Shown piece after piece: positions 24,333-37,511 of a DNA stretch of 64,000 bases. Positions within the stretch are counted from its first letter, which is position 1. Every line of letters begins with the position of its first letter. Position numbers and translations under genes: made by a program. This stretch comes from Paragordius varius (lineage: Eukaryota; Nematomorpha). Location of the stretch: contig OZ176055.1 in NCBI GenBank assembly GCA_964247055.1, positions 5,146,001-5,210,000 of the forward strand. The letters run 5' to 3'. The notes beneath the pieces are model-generated. The model had not been told where the DNA came from. It did not search any database and saw nothing but the letters and a program-made list of their open reading frames with translations.

Positions 24333-24625
24333 TGTTATGCAAATCTGAAAGATATACTTTATTTTTATAATATTTTTCTGTGTTATATGCAAATGTGAAA
24401 TACATACTTTGGTTATATATCATAACTTTCACCGTTATTTGAATTGTATTATTTTTTATATTTTTTGTGTTATATGTAAATATATAACCTTTGTTACTTG
24501 AAATTTTATTGATATAATGCAAATCATGGACAGTTAAAATTGCTATATATACACCTTAAAAAACCAAATAAATAATTCAGTTCATTTCACATTTCTTTTA
24601 TTATCTCTTATCTTAAAAGATAACA
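24333..24625 (+). repeat. 5' LTR of the Ty3/gypsy element
   Basis: A 293 bp direct repeat, TG...CA bounded, matching 28625-28917. The primer-binding region should lie just after it, at TGGTGGCAATTCGAG (24627-24641). The primer tRNA was not identified. Confidence 0.97.
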
Positions 24626-24691
24626 TTGGTGGCAATTCGAGTACCGAACTAAGCTAGTGCCAGTGGAGGTCTTACTGATACCCAATCGAAC

Positions 24692-27600
24692 ATGACAACG
24701 CCAATCAATCTCGCTAACCTATGCATCGAAAAATATAATGATAATATTAAGTTTGAGGAATACGTTGAGTATATGACAAATGTTATGGAGGCAAAAGATA
24801 TCCCTGTAACAGAACAAGCCCTCAAAACAACCTTGCTTGCGTATGGAGGTCTAATGGTGGTACGCAAAATCAACCAACGACTCTATCCGAAAAAGATAAA
24901 AGATGCAGAATGGACCGAGATAATGGCAACGGGTTTAAAGGTATTCAATCCCACAAAGTCGAAATTTCAAAGCAGATTTGAGTTTTTTCGACTTGTGCGG
25001 AACAACACCGAATCGTTTACCCAATTTCTAGAACGGGTAAAAATCGCAGCCGAAGAGGCAAAATTTAAGGATTCAATAGAGGAACGGATTCGGGATGCCT
25101 TCGTCATTGGGTTACGGCAACCACAATTGGAAATTGACATACATTCAAGGTATCCCGATGCCGAGATCAACGGACAACCCGTGCCTCTAGAAACGATAGT
25201 GGATCTCGCACTAGCACACGAGGCTGCCAGGGCTGGCCTTCATAACAATAATGATAATACCAATTATAACAATGGTAATAATTTAAATCGATTACAGCAC
25301 ACCAATAATAATAATAATAAGGCCATGCGTTCACGACAGCCCACAGCAAAACCCCTAACACATTCGTGCAATCGTTGTGGTAATAGCCATGGACCAAACA
25401 AATGTCCTGCCTGGAACCGCAATTGCAATAAATGCGGAAAACCTCATCACTTCGCAAAAATGTGTAGATCAAAAAACACTGCCAAAAATTTGTTCAACCG
25501 CCAGATCCATAGAAAAGCAATGCCAACCTCACCATGGACCGTAAAAATAATGATAAACACAGAACAAACGTTTATCTATGATACTGGAGCTGACATCAGT
25601 GTTATCAGCTTTGACACCTGGAAACAAGTTGGCAAGCCAAATATTAGACCCATACCGCCAGTAAAAGCCTACAATAATAGCATAGTACCTCTACTGGGCG
25701 TAACAACAGTCACAGTGCAAATCAATGGGCAAAACTTGGGGAACGCAGAATGTTGTGTATTGAAAGAAAAAATGTCAAAGGCACCGCTCATTTGTGGCTT
25801 GGATTGGATCACGAGATTTAACATCGACATTCCTAAAGTACGAATTAACTTTCTTAAACTTGATAAAATTATTGAAAATTTCCCTAATCTATTTAAAGAG
25901 GAATTAGGTTGTTACATTGAGCCAGTTACAATTCATATAGCACCCAAGGCCTCCCCCAAAGTTTGGCCTTGCCGCCGAGTACCGTTTCCCCTAAGAGCAA
26001 AAGTTGAAAATGAATTACTAAGATTACAAAAGTTAGACATTCTGGAGCCTATAGATCCCAACCTTACACCGCTGACATGGGCCACGCCCACCGTTAATGT
26101 GCTCAAAGCGAATGGAGAGGTAAGAATTTGCAGCGATTTTAGAGTTACCATCAACAAGTGGCTCACTGAGGACTCTCATATCATTCCAACGTTTGATGAT
26201 TTAGTGAGTAAGATTGGCGAAGGCCAAGTTTTCACTAAGATTGACTTGAAAGATGCCTATCTACAAATGCCCATAACCAAAGAATCACAAGATCTCTTGA
26301 CAATTGCGACTCACAAAGGATTTTTTCGCTACAAAAGGATGCCTTTCGGACTGTCAACAGCACCAATAATTTTCCAACGAGTCATGGACCAGGTTATAAA
26401 AGATTGTCCCGGCACTTGTGCATATTTAGATGATGTTTTAGTAACTGGCAAATCTGAAGAGGAACATTTAATAAATCTTAATAATGTTTTAAATCGGTTA
26501 GAATTAGCAGGTTTTAGATTAAGAAAAGATAAAATAAAAATTGGTGAACCTTCAGTAAGTTATCTGGGATTTGAAATAAGTAATAAAGGTATAAGTCCTT
26601 GCAAGAATAAAGTAAAAGCAATCAATGATTTTAAAAAACCTGTGAATAAAAAATCTTTAAGAAGTTTTCTAGGATTTTTGACGTTTCAGGAAAGATTTAT
26701 ACCCAAGCTTCAATTGATTGTAAGTGATTTACATAGTTTAACAAGTAAGAACGTCAGATGGAACTGGTCGGAAAAACACGAGAATTGTTGGAAAGCCGCT
26801 AAGGAATTATTAAGTGAACAAGTATTTTTAACACCATACAATCCGGATAGAAAGTTAGTAATTGAAACCGATGCCTCAGATATAGGGTTTGGATGTATTT
26901 TAAGTCATGTTGTAAATGGTGAAAGGAAACCCATTGCCTATGGTTCAAGAAAATGTAGTACCGCAGAATCGAACTACTCCACGATAGAAAAGGAATTAAA
27001 GGCTATTGTTTTTGCATTAGAAAAGTTCCACAACTTCATTTATGGTAGAAAGTTTGAAATTTTGACAGACCACTTACCACTTGTTAGGTTAATAAATAGG
27101 GATAGAAATTTGAAAGAAATTCAAAATGCGAAAGTTTTAAGATGGGTGAACCGTTTGAATGATTATGGACTTTGAACTTAGTTATCAGGCGGGTCCCAAA
27201 AATAGAGCTGATTACTTATCAAGATGTCCCAGTGATGATAATGTCGACACAATCGATAGAGATTACATGGTAACTAGATATCTTAGGTTTCTTAATTGTC
27301 ATAACGTTCAGTTAAGTCGCGATGAAATTCGGAGAGAAACGGTTAAAGATAAAATTTTGCAGAAAGTAATTAAGGCGATTCATAACCAAGATTGGAGTGA
27401 TGTTGAGTTGGCTGGGTTTACGAATCGGAAGGGAGAGATTTCGTACCAATACGGATTGCTCAGTTTAAACGATCGAATTATCATTCCAGAAAGCTTACAG
27501 TCAAATGTGGTCAACTACTTACACAGCGAGCACAATAACGTAGAAACAATGAAAGCAATGGCAAGGTTTACTTGTTTTTGGCCAAAATTAGAGAACGATT

Positions 27601-28613
27601 TGGTAAGAAGATACAGTGAGTGTAGTTCATGTCAAATAAACAAGCCAAGCCTAGTTGAAAATCCGACTTATCATCGGGATCCAAATGCTGCGATATGGGA
27701 GCGGTTACACATCGATATAGCGGGACCAGTTGACGGGTATTATTGGTTGTTACTGATTGATAGCTCATCAAAATGGTCGGAAGGGTTCATGTTAAAACGG
27801 GTTAATTCGGTAAACATATTGCATAAACTCGAGGAAACCTTTGCCAGGTTTGGGTTTCCGAGGACGGTTATTAGTGATAATGCTTCTTATTTTAGTAATT
27901 CGTACTTCACATCCACTCTAACAAACTTGGGTATTAAACACGTGAGGGTAACCCCCTATCATCCTAAAAGTAATGGGATGGTAGAAAGGTTAGTGGGGAC
28001 CCTCAAGGGCAAGTATAGAAAAATCAAAAATGATAATATTTCACCACAAGAAGCCTTCAATACCACTCTATGGTCGTATCGTAATTCAATACATGCGACT
28101 ACAAAAGAAACCCCGTTTCAACTACTCTTCAAACGAGTATCTCAAACACCCCTCACCTGGATCAACACAAAAGCAACAATCTTAGACGCACCCCGTCCAC
28201 GCCGTGAATTCTCAATAAACCAACCCGTAATGATGAGAAACGAACAAAATTTTGGATGGCGAGCCGGCGATGTTGTTGATAGAACGGGTCTCCTTTCGTA
28301 CAGTGTGTGGGATCAGGTAAACCAGAAGATTGTCAGAAAGCATGCAGATCAGTTGAAACACGTAGACCTACCGGCCGACTCAACCGCACCAAACAATAGT
28401 AATGATAGTAATATAGACAATAACAATAATAATAATGATAGTAGTATTGATAATAATAACAATAGTAATGACAATAATGATGATAAAATAAATGATAATA
28501 ATAATGAAAGTAGCAATGATAACAATAATAATAATAATGACAATATCAATGCAAATCCGCACGAGCGTCGTTACCCCGAGAGAATTCGGCGGAAGCCGGT
28601 CCGGTTCTCTTAA
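24692..28613 (+). CDS. gag-pol coding region of the Ty3/gypsy element
   Basis: Approximate parts are a Gag-like stretch with Asn-rich linkers from 24.69 kb and zinc knuckles (CNRCGNSHGPNKC and CNKCGKPHHFAKMC) near 25.36-25.47 kb. The protease carries YDTGADISVIS near 25.58 kb, and reverse transcriptase has the YLDD box near 26.43 kb. RNase H with ETDASDIGFG is near 26.87 kb. Integrase runs from about 27.5 to 28.1 kb with an HHCC zinc region, LHIDIAGP, ISDNASYF and NGMVERL. The Asp/Asn-rich tail at about 28.39-28.55 kb is low complexity. All catalytic motifs are present. The region is open over almost all of its length. Confidence 0.92.
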
Positions 28614-28624
28614 GGGGGAAGTGA

Positions 28625-28917
28625 TGTTATGCAAATCTGAAAGATATACTTTATTTTTATAATATTTTTCTGTGTTATATGCAAATGTGAAATACATACT
28701 TTGGTTATATATCATAACTTTCACCGTTATTTGAATTGTATTATTTTTTATATTTTTTGTGTTATATGTAAATATATAACCTTTGTTACTTGAAATTTTA
28801 TTGATATAATGCAAATCATGGACAGTTAAAATTGCTATATATACACCTTAAAAAACCAAATAAATAATTCAGTTCATTTCACATTTCTTTTATTATCTCT
28901 TATCTTAAAAGATAACA
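28625..28917 (+). repeat. 3' LTR of the Ty3/gypsy element
   Basis: A 293 bp copy of the 5' LTR with no difference seen by eye. It is preceded by the polypurine tract AAGGGGGAAGTGA and followed by the target duplication GACAC. Confidence 0.97.
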
Positions 28918-29119
28918 GACACAATAACCGAATCTTAATTAGATTGGTTCAGAAATTATTAACATACTGCTTGCTTCTGAATACTGTCATTGATGGCCAT
29001 AAGCCAATGATAACTTAATGTATATTGAACTAAATATAAATTAAAATAAACGAAATTAAAATAGCTGTTATTAATATAATGTTATATGACAAGCAAAAAG
29101 TGAAAAGTTTTTTATAATA

Positions 29120-29486
29120 ATGTATTCTAAGACTTTGACTGATTATTTTGAGAAGCGGTCCCAAAATAATTGTCCTAATTTAATTGGTTTCACCACGTGT
29201 CCGGACTCCTTTTTTGCGGTCCGTTTTAGTGTGATATTCTTAATCAGCAGTGGGTCGCATTTTTTTAATTTTTACCTGCAAACTTCCTAAGCTATTACAA
29301 CATATCACCATATGTGACATCCTCATCAGATGCAATATCAATATCTCTCAATTAATATTTGAATTCAAGGATGCCCTATGTGCAACCTTTTCCATGCTTA
29401 TTATTGTGACTAAATGTTTTGTATATATTCACAAATTTTGGGATGTTACGGTAATTGACATAAATTGTGTGTATTTAAATTTTTAA
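29120..29486 (+). CDS. Candidate gene of unknown function with a 22 nt intron
   Basis: Exon 1 (29120-29228) runs from an ATG and reads MYSKTLTDYFEKRSQNNCPN and then LIGFTTCPDSFFAVRF. A 22 nt GT-AG intron (29229-29250) follows. Exon 2 from 29251 continues in the right phase as MGRIFLIFTCKLPKLLQ, then LIFEFKDALCATFSMLIIVT. The reading ends at a stop at 29484-29486, or a donor near 29417 leads to a third exon at about 29632. The intron has the size and form of those proven in four conserved genes, and exon 1 is better balanced in G+C than the flanks. I do not recognise the family. A hydrophobic stretch late in exon 2 could be a membrane segment. It starts 200 bp after the retrotransposon. Confidence 0.5.
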
Positions 29487-30388
29487 CATTATCGTTACAC
29501 GGAATTTTAAGTGTTTTTATATATTTTTTGTTACAAAACTCTTCCTGATATACCATTCATATTGACATATTTTCTCATTTGTTTCCATTTTAATTAATTA
29601 TATTTATACATCTTAAGAATGCTTATTTTTCAGCATTTCATAAAGAAAACTTTTCATATACCTACCCTCATCACTATTGGTAGTTTACTAAGCATTTTGA
29701 TACAAACAGAAACTGTCATCACTAAGTTTCATTAAAGAGTGCATACAAAAATATTTTGAGGTTTATATCTTTTTTGATGGATATATGAGGATTCTTATGG
29801 ACCTTTTAGTTTTAAAGCTTATGGCCATTTAAAGCAATTTTCACTTTTGTAGTAGTTACATATTCAAGAGTCGCAAAATTAACATATTTTATTTAATAAA
29901 AATGTTTGGCTACAAGTTCATTAATTATATTTAAAAAGTAAAACATATATTAAATCTTGATTTTCATCCGGACCCCGTAAGTCTTAAATTTTTTGAATGG
30001 GAAAAAGTGCCGAATCGCGCAATAACAATTTTTATTATTTGCTAGAATATAACATCAAAATAGGTTATTTTAGAAAATGCATAATTTGATCAAAATATTA
30101 ACAAAGTTTTGGTGAAGCCTCTAAAAGTCGATGCTGCTGGAATATCACCTTAGAATTTTAATTGAAAGATCTGCTTGCTTTCCAGTTTAGGTAAAACTTT
30201 CAAAAGTGCGGAAATTTTGTGCAATCGTACACTTTGCCAATAAGTTTATACTGTAATAATAGATTTTTTGGCTATTAAATGCCAAATATTAGTAAATTGA
30301 ATATTTTTAATTTGCTGACAGTACAAAAGTTGTGCAGTTTAAACAAAAATTGATAAACCTCTATTCTAAAAATAGCTCATTAGGTAAA
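29487..30388. other. Unassigned AT-rich interval
   Basis: A possible last exon of the upstream candidate lies at about 29632-29730 after the acceptor CTTATTTTTCAG. Positions 29960-30110 carry a weak PAL-5-like stretch ('aatcgcgcaat', 'aaaatgc'). Nothing else was recognised. Confidence 0.4.
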
Positions 30389-31507
30389 GTGACCAGATAG
30401 GCTGTTTTTCGCAGTACAGTACTGGGTTTTCGAAAAAAAAACCGCGCCTGTACTGCGCTGACTTTTGTATTGCTTTTGGAAATAAATTTTTTTATATGTC
30501 TTAATTACCTTTTATTTAAAGAATTTTTTTTGTAGAATTTGATAGAGTACCCTTTGTTAAAATAAATAATTCCTTTTGCGGTAAAAAGTATAGCCTTTTT
30601 AGAATTTTAATTTTCTGCATATACATTTAATTGGGTTTTGGACCCGTCAAATCGCTTATGAATGCACCGATTTGCGCAGTGGCGGAACTATAAATATCAG
30701 ACTCCAGATTTAGGCTAATGACCCTTTCACTCCGGGCTTTCGCAAAAACGATTTTATATTTAAAATAAATACAAAATAAATTTATATTTAGGAATTTGAT
30801 CAAGTTTTGTAAATTCATTTTTGTTTCATATATGTTTCAGTATAATAAAATTTTGTTTGAGTTTACTTTAATTATAATTATTAAACGGAAAATTTTTAAA
30901 ATTAATTCCGTAACATATTATTCTTAAAATTCATTATATTTAGCTTATAATTTCGATATAACCTTTTTTCGTAAGAAAAAATTAATATTTTAAGTTTTAT
31001 ATTTGCATAAGGTGGGAATGATATATCTTAATTTTTTACTTCCCTCAATTTTAATTTTTAGACAATTTTCTTATTCATTTATTTTTACCTAAACAAATTT
31101 TAGACTTAGTGTAATTTTGACACACACACACACACATAACAAATATTTTTTACCAATTCTTTTCTTTTAATTTTCTTTTCCGTCCCTTGGCGTTTTATGA
31201 GGCGTTACAACAAATTTAATATTTAATTATAAATTTTTCAATTATTGGTATTATTTGTTCGTTTTTGGCTATTATCACTCATAAATTGTTTATATTAAAC
31301 TCAAAAATAGAATTGGAATAAAATCCAAAATTTTAAGCCAAAATCGAATGGAACTGGACCGAAACTAAAACGGTGTGGGTTCCAATCCCTGATTGAAAAA
31401 TAAATTTATTTGTTGGATATTTTCAATTGTTTCTAATGAGCTTTTAAGCAAAAAATAGGCAAAGTATTTAATTTTGTACTGCGTCAGGGTTATAAATATC
31501 TGGTCAC
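30389..31507. mobile_element. TIR-bounded non-autonomous element, GTGACCAGAT ends
   Basis: The left end is GTGACCAGATAGGCTG and the right end is ATATCTGGTCAC, a clear inverted pair over about 11 bp. GCAGTAC and GTACTGCG repeats lie just inside both ends. No perfect target duplication was found directly outside, though CATTAGGT occurs near both edges. A scrap of the AACCGG repeat lies at 31330-31396 (GAACTGGACCG and GGTTCCAATCCCTG). A short CA repeat is at 31122-31137. No transposase is present. Confidence 0.6.
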
Positions 31508-32979
31508 ATTATCATTAGGTCATTTACCATTAAAATGTTTAAATTTTTGCGCTGGAAACTATAAAATTATCAATAGCAAATGATTCTAATATTTTTTTAA
31601 ATTTTAGTGTATCAATGTTTTGTAAGTCCAATTTTTTTTATATCAATTCTCATCATTTCAGTTAAATATAATTTTTAACAGTCCTAAAGGTTGAACCCAA
31701 ATGCTTGATACAAATTTTAAATATGTCCGTTTTAATTAAAATAGTAAATGATAACATATGTATTTCAAAAATTTTATAAATTAATATCAAATATTTAAGA
31801 GCTAAAAAATAAAATTTTTAGCGATAGAATCTTCATCGGCAGCTAATGATTTAGAAAAAGGATTAAAATTTTATACCACAATATTATAAATAGCCTTTAT
31901 GATTTGCCTTTTTTGTTTTAAAAGCAACCTATCTTTTAAAAAAAAAAGAATATATTTTGGCGTCATTAGCACATATTAAAATTTATTGCGCATTTAGGCT
32001 CCTTCATTAATATTAATGAAGCTTATTTAGAGAGTAAACAAGTACCCTGTCACGCGTTGCTGTGACATAGTCGACAATATCATTAATCAATTGATAAAAT
32101 TTATTTTATGCAATCAAATATTAATGCATATAGATACAATTTTTTGTTTAGATGTGTAATTTTATAAAAAAGGACCTTAAGCACTGACCTTTATAAATTT
32201 GGCCGTGGACAGTAATAGATAATTGATTTTTGTCTTTATACGGGAACCTATGCATTATTGAGTTACATAGGTTTTCTAAAAATTATATTCAGAGTTATTA
32301 ATTTAATATGTTCTTATCTTTTATACTGATAGATAAAACTTCTACTAATTTGTTATAGTCTCATATTACAAAAATTGCTTCAAAAATTTTTTGTAAAAAA
32401 TGTCATTTTACGAGGAAACCGGCTTAATACGGGATGGATTTAAAAAAGATGAGCCGTGTCTGGCGCCTTTGTTAAAAGATGAACATGATTGTTTTGAATG
32501 ACCTTATCAGGAATATTCCAATTAAATTTTTCAGGACTTATTTTAAAACTCCTATTTTACGCACGGGTAAGGCTTAAATTGATGATGATGGATATCTCTT
32601 AGTTTGTAACAAACTCTGGAGCAAATAATTTTTTGAAGTGGGATATGTTTAGGTTTAATATGATACCGAGCATATATACTTATAGGACCATACTTCAAAT
32701 AATGTCACCCACAGAGCAAGTATAACAAATCAAACCGTAATTGAATTTGGGACCTACACGATTTTCGGGAAATTGCTTTATAGGTAATATTTTATAAACC
32801 CATACTTTTACACTAGTGTGCATAAATAGAATGCCTAATATATAAATAGCCCAGTCATCGTATTTAAAATTTATCACCACTTTTAAATTTAAATACATTT
32901 TCCAAAAAAATGTTTCAAGGCTAATATATAAAATTTATATATTTTCTAATAGACAAGTTACAGTATCAGAATTTCATCT
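31508..32979. other. Unassigned interval with two small ORFs
   Basis: On the plus strand, 32400-32501 is a 33-residue frame from ATG, MSFYEETGLIRDGFKKDEPC and then LAPLLKDEHDCFE. It is unusually rich in charged residues for this DNA and could be a first exon. On the minus strand, 32898-32695 is a 67-codon ORF containing VKVWVYKILPIKQFPENRVG. Neither matches a family I know. The remainder shows nothing. Confidence 0.3.
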
Positions 32980-34733
32980 CAACATTTGAATACCACACAT
33001 CATTTGATTCATCTGATTCAAATTGGTGTTTTGGGTACCCCAGGCCTGTTTAAAAAGAAATATTTAAAATATGAAACAAATTAAAACCATTCCAAAAGTT
33101 GGCACTTATTTAACATTTATGCACCAAATTATAAAAAAGATACAATTGAAAAAAACTTTTTATTAATTATTTTAGAGTAAACCTCAAAATAAAAATTTGA
33201 TCAAAATTACATTTTTGCATTAGTTAAATCAAAATAAACCACTTTTTGGTTTATATGTAGAGATTCTAATAAAAATTACCTCTTAAATCATTTTTTGTTT
33301 CCATCATGCCTCAAACTACTATGAAGTACGCTTCACAAAAGTTTGCTAATAAAATTTTGAAAAAAGTATGCATTTTTTAAACTATTTTTTGATGTCTTAG
33401 TATATATAAAAAAACTCCAGCAATCCCGGTGTCGGGTTTAATTTAAGGAAACTAGCCCATTTTAGAAGAGCGAAAAAATTTGGGACTTTCGGAGCTTACA
33501 TCAATTAAATTTTTTAAAAATATTATTTTACTTTTTATATGTAGTTTATAATGTATTTTAGTGATTTTTTTTGGAAAGAAGTATATAGCTACATCAAAAA
33601 AATATTTAAACAAATGTCACAAAGTTTGTCATTTTCTGATACGGAAAATATACCACAATAACATAAATATTTTTTTATATCACACGTAAGGCCAAAACCA
33701 AAAGTACCATGATAATCCTGATACCTTTTCCTAATATATATTTTTTACCAGGTTACTTTTTTGTTTACGCGGTAGTTAGGCGATTGTGTTTTTTAAAGAT
33801 ATTTTAACTAACTCAGATTTTTGGCCAATCCTAATAAAATGGCAGAAAATGAAAATAAAATGTGTCTTTCGATATGTGGTACCATTCATACAATCAATAA
33901 TATCAACTAATTTCAACTTGAATGAACAATTAGTATTTATTGGCATTAGTACAATCTATATCCCTAACAAATTAGGCGAATGAGCTTCTTGAAACTAGCC
34001 AAAATAAATAATAACGGGGTAAAATGGAATTAAGAGTTTAAGAAAATTAATTTATTCAAAAAAGTTTGATATCAACTGGCTGGTATCTTAAAATATTTTT
34101 AGCCAGGCCAAAATTAAAAATATGCTTTCTTTAGCCTTTAATACAGAAATATTTTTAAAGTGTATCATCCCAAACTTTTCCGCCGTCATTTTTTTTTCCT
34201 TATTTATTTTATGTCGCTAATATAAACGGCAAATAAATGTTTATTATAATAGTTGATCTATTATACTTTTGGAGAGCTTTTATATTCGCCAGATATTTTT
34301 GATATTTATTTATATATTTTAATATCAGCTGTTTCAAACATGTGCAGCTATCTTTATTTGGGCTGTAGTTAAAAACTGTAGAATTCTTCTATGTTTCATA
34401 GATGGCTATAATGCTTAAATAACCAAAACAACTTTTAAAACAATTTAATTATTACTTAAGGGTAGAAAACTCCTCCAAAACTTCATAACATTTTTAGTTT
34501 TTTATTCATTTATAAAATTTTTAGGCAGATTTTTGTAAACTACATTTTAAAAATGGCGTACAAGTAATTTGATACGTTTTTTCCAAAACTCAATTTTATT
34601 TAGATATTTGGGCCTATTTATATAATTTTATTAGGATAGAAGAATGAATTAAAATTGGAACCGTTTTTAGCAGTTTTCTAAAAATATTAGTTTTAATATT
34701 GTCTGGGGTATTTTTTGAATCGAAGTGTTAAGC
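32980..34733 (+). mobile_element. MITE-1 copy, diverged, split by PAL-5 and unassigned sequence
   Basis: The left part (32980 to about 33290) follows MITE-1 from AACATTTGAATACCACAC through GGGTACCCCAGGCCTG. The right part (about 34525-34733) ends GTCTGGGGTATTTTTTGAATCGAAGTGTTAA. In between, about 33295-33740 matches the PAL-5 repeat (GAAACTAGCCCATTTTAGAA and 'cattttctgatac'). About 33741-34524 is unassigned and includes a weak ORF at 33786-33983. That both parts belong to a single insertion is inferred from order and orientation. Confidence 0.5.
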
Positions 34734-35185
34734 ATAAAGTGAATGGTTTTTAAGTTTAATTTAACATTGAATACACATTCATTTCAGTCCTTCGATTCAA
34801 ATTTGCGTAGTTAGATACCCCAGGCTTGTTTAAAATTAAATACTTGAAAAAATATCAAAGATCGAAACCATAACATAGTTTGCATTTATATAAAATTAAT
34901 GAACCGAAATATAATAAAAAATTCATTCGAAAATATTTTATTAATGTTAAGCTAAAACTCAAAGGTAAAAATTTCATTACATGTGTGCATTAGCTAAATA
35001 TAAAAATATTAAAAATAAACTATTTATTTAATGTTAGATGTGATTTAAATAAAAAATTAGCTTTAATTTCAGCTTTAACATTAAATATACACGATATTTT
35101 GAATTTGTAAAATAAATTGATATGGAACTTTTTTTTTAATTTTTATTTAATTATTTCGGCATATATAATATTTATTGGGATAGAT

Positions 35186-37436
35186 CACTGGTACCACCGC
35201 GGCCCGCGGGCCGCATGCGGCCCTAAGAGTGCTTTAAAATTGCCCTATGACCATATTGCTACTTAAATAATATTGTGGACTTTGTTTCTGTTTCAGTATT
35301 CTATTTTCTTATCTTTGAAATATATTTTCCTTTATTGTATTTAAGCAGGCCTTTCACCCAAACTTGCATATACATACTCTTATCATTGCTATCCTGCTTC
35401 ATTTTTTATGACTCATTCCCATAAAATATTTTTCAAATCAACATTAAATTTCAACCTGTTTTTTATAGTATAATTATGAAAAATTTACATTATATTTAAA
35501 CATATATTTAAGGGATGACATCTAACGCTAAAAACTTAAATTATCTGATGAAAATCACTCCTTTAAAAAAAGAATGGAAAGAAAAATTCTTTGTCGTTTT
35601 AAATAAAAATGTTACCAGCCTTATATGTAAGGACAACATAAAATACAATATTGAAAGACATTTTACGATCCATCATTCTTATAAATTACCAGAAAATCAA
35701 GAGGAAAGAAACGAAAAATGTAAAAAGATTAAGGAATAATATCAAAAAGAAAAATCTATTATGTCCATAGATTTCTCCCAGGAAAAAGCTGTAACATTAG
35801 CCTCGTATGACATATATTTTAAATACTAATAAAAGAACTAATAAATGGTTGCACTTTTTTTGATAAATTCCATAATAAAGATCAAATCATGAGGCAAATT
35901 AAAAAACTTCAACTTTCTGATTCAACATCTCGACGCATAGGTATATGTAAATATTTTATACATTATTGGCTCTAAAACTGCAAACATTTTAATATTGCTA
36001 TTGATTCTAGCGTTGATATTAGTTCAACACCCCAATGTGTGCTCTTCGTGAGATTTGGCAACGGCAACATAATGAACGAGGAATATTTAAAATTATTACC
36101 AATGAATAATACCACGAAAGCAAGTGATTTTCTCGAAATAATTAGCACTATTTCGATAATAATGGTATATCTATGAAAAAATTGGTTTCGATCTGCACAG
36201 ATGGCTGTCCTTCTATGATTGGAATAACAAAGGATTTATTCGCCTTTTGTAAAACAAATAAAATTGCAAAATATCTTATCCTTTCACTGCTTTATTCCTC
36301 AGCAAAACTTGGTTTCGCGTGTAGAAGATGAATCACTCAATTCAGTAATTAAAACGGTTGCGGATATAGTTAATCCATGGAACAGAATTCAACCGCGTAA
36401 ATTCGACCACCCTCTGAATATCCACAGTGAGTTTGGTGATATTCTCTTGTGCACCGCTGTGAGATGGCTAAGCCTTTGTAAAGTATTAAATAAATTTTTT
36501 GTTTTATGACATGAAATTCTATTATTTATAAAAGATAACAGAAAGTTTGACGAGGAATTTAATAGTGACAAATGGGTGGGTTTTATTAGCCCACCTTTGC
36601 GACATTAATTCTAAAGTATTTACAAGTCTTTAAAAGAGCAAAATAATCCAATTTGCTAATCAAATATTTGTTTTTGAAGAAAAAATAATAATAAACAAGA
36701 TTTTATAAATAAAACACTCTTATATTTTCCAAAACTTAAACGATTCATGTAGAAAATATGGAATTTACCGCGGAGATTAATTTAATAATAGAGAATCATT
36801 TAACATTATTTGATGAGATGAAATTCAGGTTTTAAAAATTAAGAAATATTAAAAATTGGTGAAAACTCGTTGAAAATCTATGGCATATGGATATATCCAA
36901 TATTAAGCAGCTTGAGCATTTCGGTTTTGATCAGGCGCATAATATTAAAGAATTCGTAGATTTTCAAAATGATTCCGATTCGGAGCTATATTTCAGGGGT
37001 ATCGTAGAGATATGTAGAGTTTTGGCAAGATGTACCAATTACATATGAATATATAAAAATGTACTCAAGTTATCCTAACTGTTTTTATCTCAACTTACAT
37101 AAGTGAGACGGCATATTCAAAAATGAAGTATGCCAAGAATACATACAGAAATCGTCGCTTAACCGATGATCATATAAACGACGCATTAAGATTGGCCTGT
37201 CCTGAGGCGAAACCAAATTTGTCAAAAAAAAATTGTTATGAAAATATTTTAATTTTTTAAACTAAATGATAACGAGTTTTTAGCTGGATTTACATGCGTT
37301 CCGCACAAAATTCATTGTGCCTATTTAGAGTTTAATATATGTCAAATAGCTATAAATTTGCCATTATAAGGTTCATGGCCCTCGAAAAAAAATATTTTTT
37401 ATTTGGTCCGTCAAATTTTTTTGGTGAGTACCACTG
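35186..37436 (+). mobile_element. hAT DNA transposon 1 (BED/GTF2IRD2-like), inactive
   Basis: This is a 2251 bp element with ends CACTGGTACCACC and GGTGAGTACCACTG. It is flanked by 8 bp target copies GGATAGAt (35178-35185) and GGATAGAa (37437-37444). It encodes remains of a hAT transposase. An N-terminal part at 35515-35739 holds a BED-like zinc finger (SLICKD..RHFTIHH). Near 36190 there is ICTDGCPSMIG, then FGDILLCTAVRWLSLCKVL near 36430-36490. The C-terminal dimerisation region is at 37100-37230 (TAYSKMKYAKNTYRNRRLTD). Several stops and frameshifts, for example after 35739 and 36507, make it inactive. Immediately inside the left end is a GC-rich palindromic block, GCGGCCCGCGGGCCGC. Confidence 0.9.
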
Positions 37437-37511
37437 GGATAGAAGCATACATTTAAATTGGGACCGTTTCATTCATTAGTTTTTATAAAATAACTTAAAT
37501 ATTGTCTAGGG

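Larger units (their letters stand above)
24333..28917 (+). mobile_element. Ty3/gypsy LTR retrotransposon, looks whole and recent
   Basis: This is a 4585 bp element with LTRs at 24333-24625 and 28625-28917, each beginning TGTTATGC and ending GATAACA. It is flanked by the 5 bp target duplication GACAC (24328-24332 and 28918-28922). In order it carries a Gag-like region with two zinc knuckles, an aspartic protease, reverse transcriptase, RNase H and integrase. A purine-rich tract lies directly before the right LTR. The two LTRs look identical by eye, so the insertion is very young. The domain order and zinc knuckles suggest a Mag-like Ty3/gypsy branch (inference). It looks whole, with at most about one break. 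Confidence 0.95.

Noticed and set aside
25167-25472. Minus-strand ORFs under the retrotransposon coding region
   Set aside because: They are shadows of the gag-pol frame, caused by Asn-rich repeats on the plus strand.
28380-28814. 144-residue minus-strand ORF ending in an LTR
   Set aside because: It spans the integrase tail and the LTR. The same N-terminal peptide appears at the other LTR, so it is LTR sequence read backwards.
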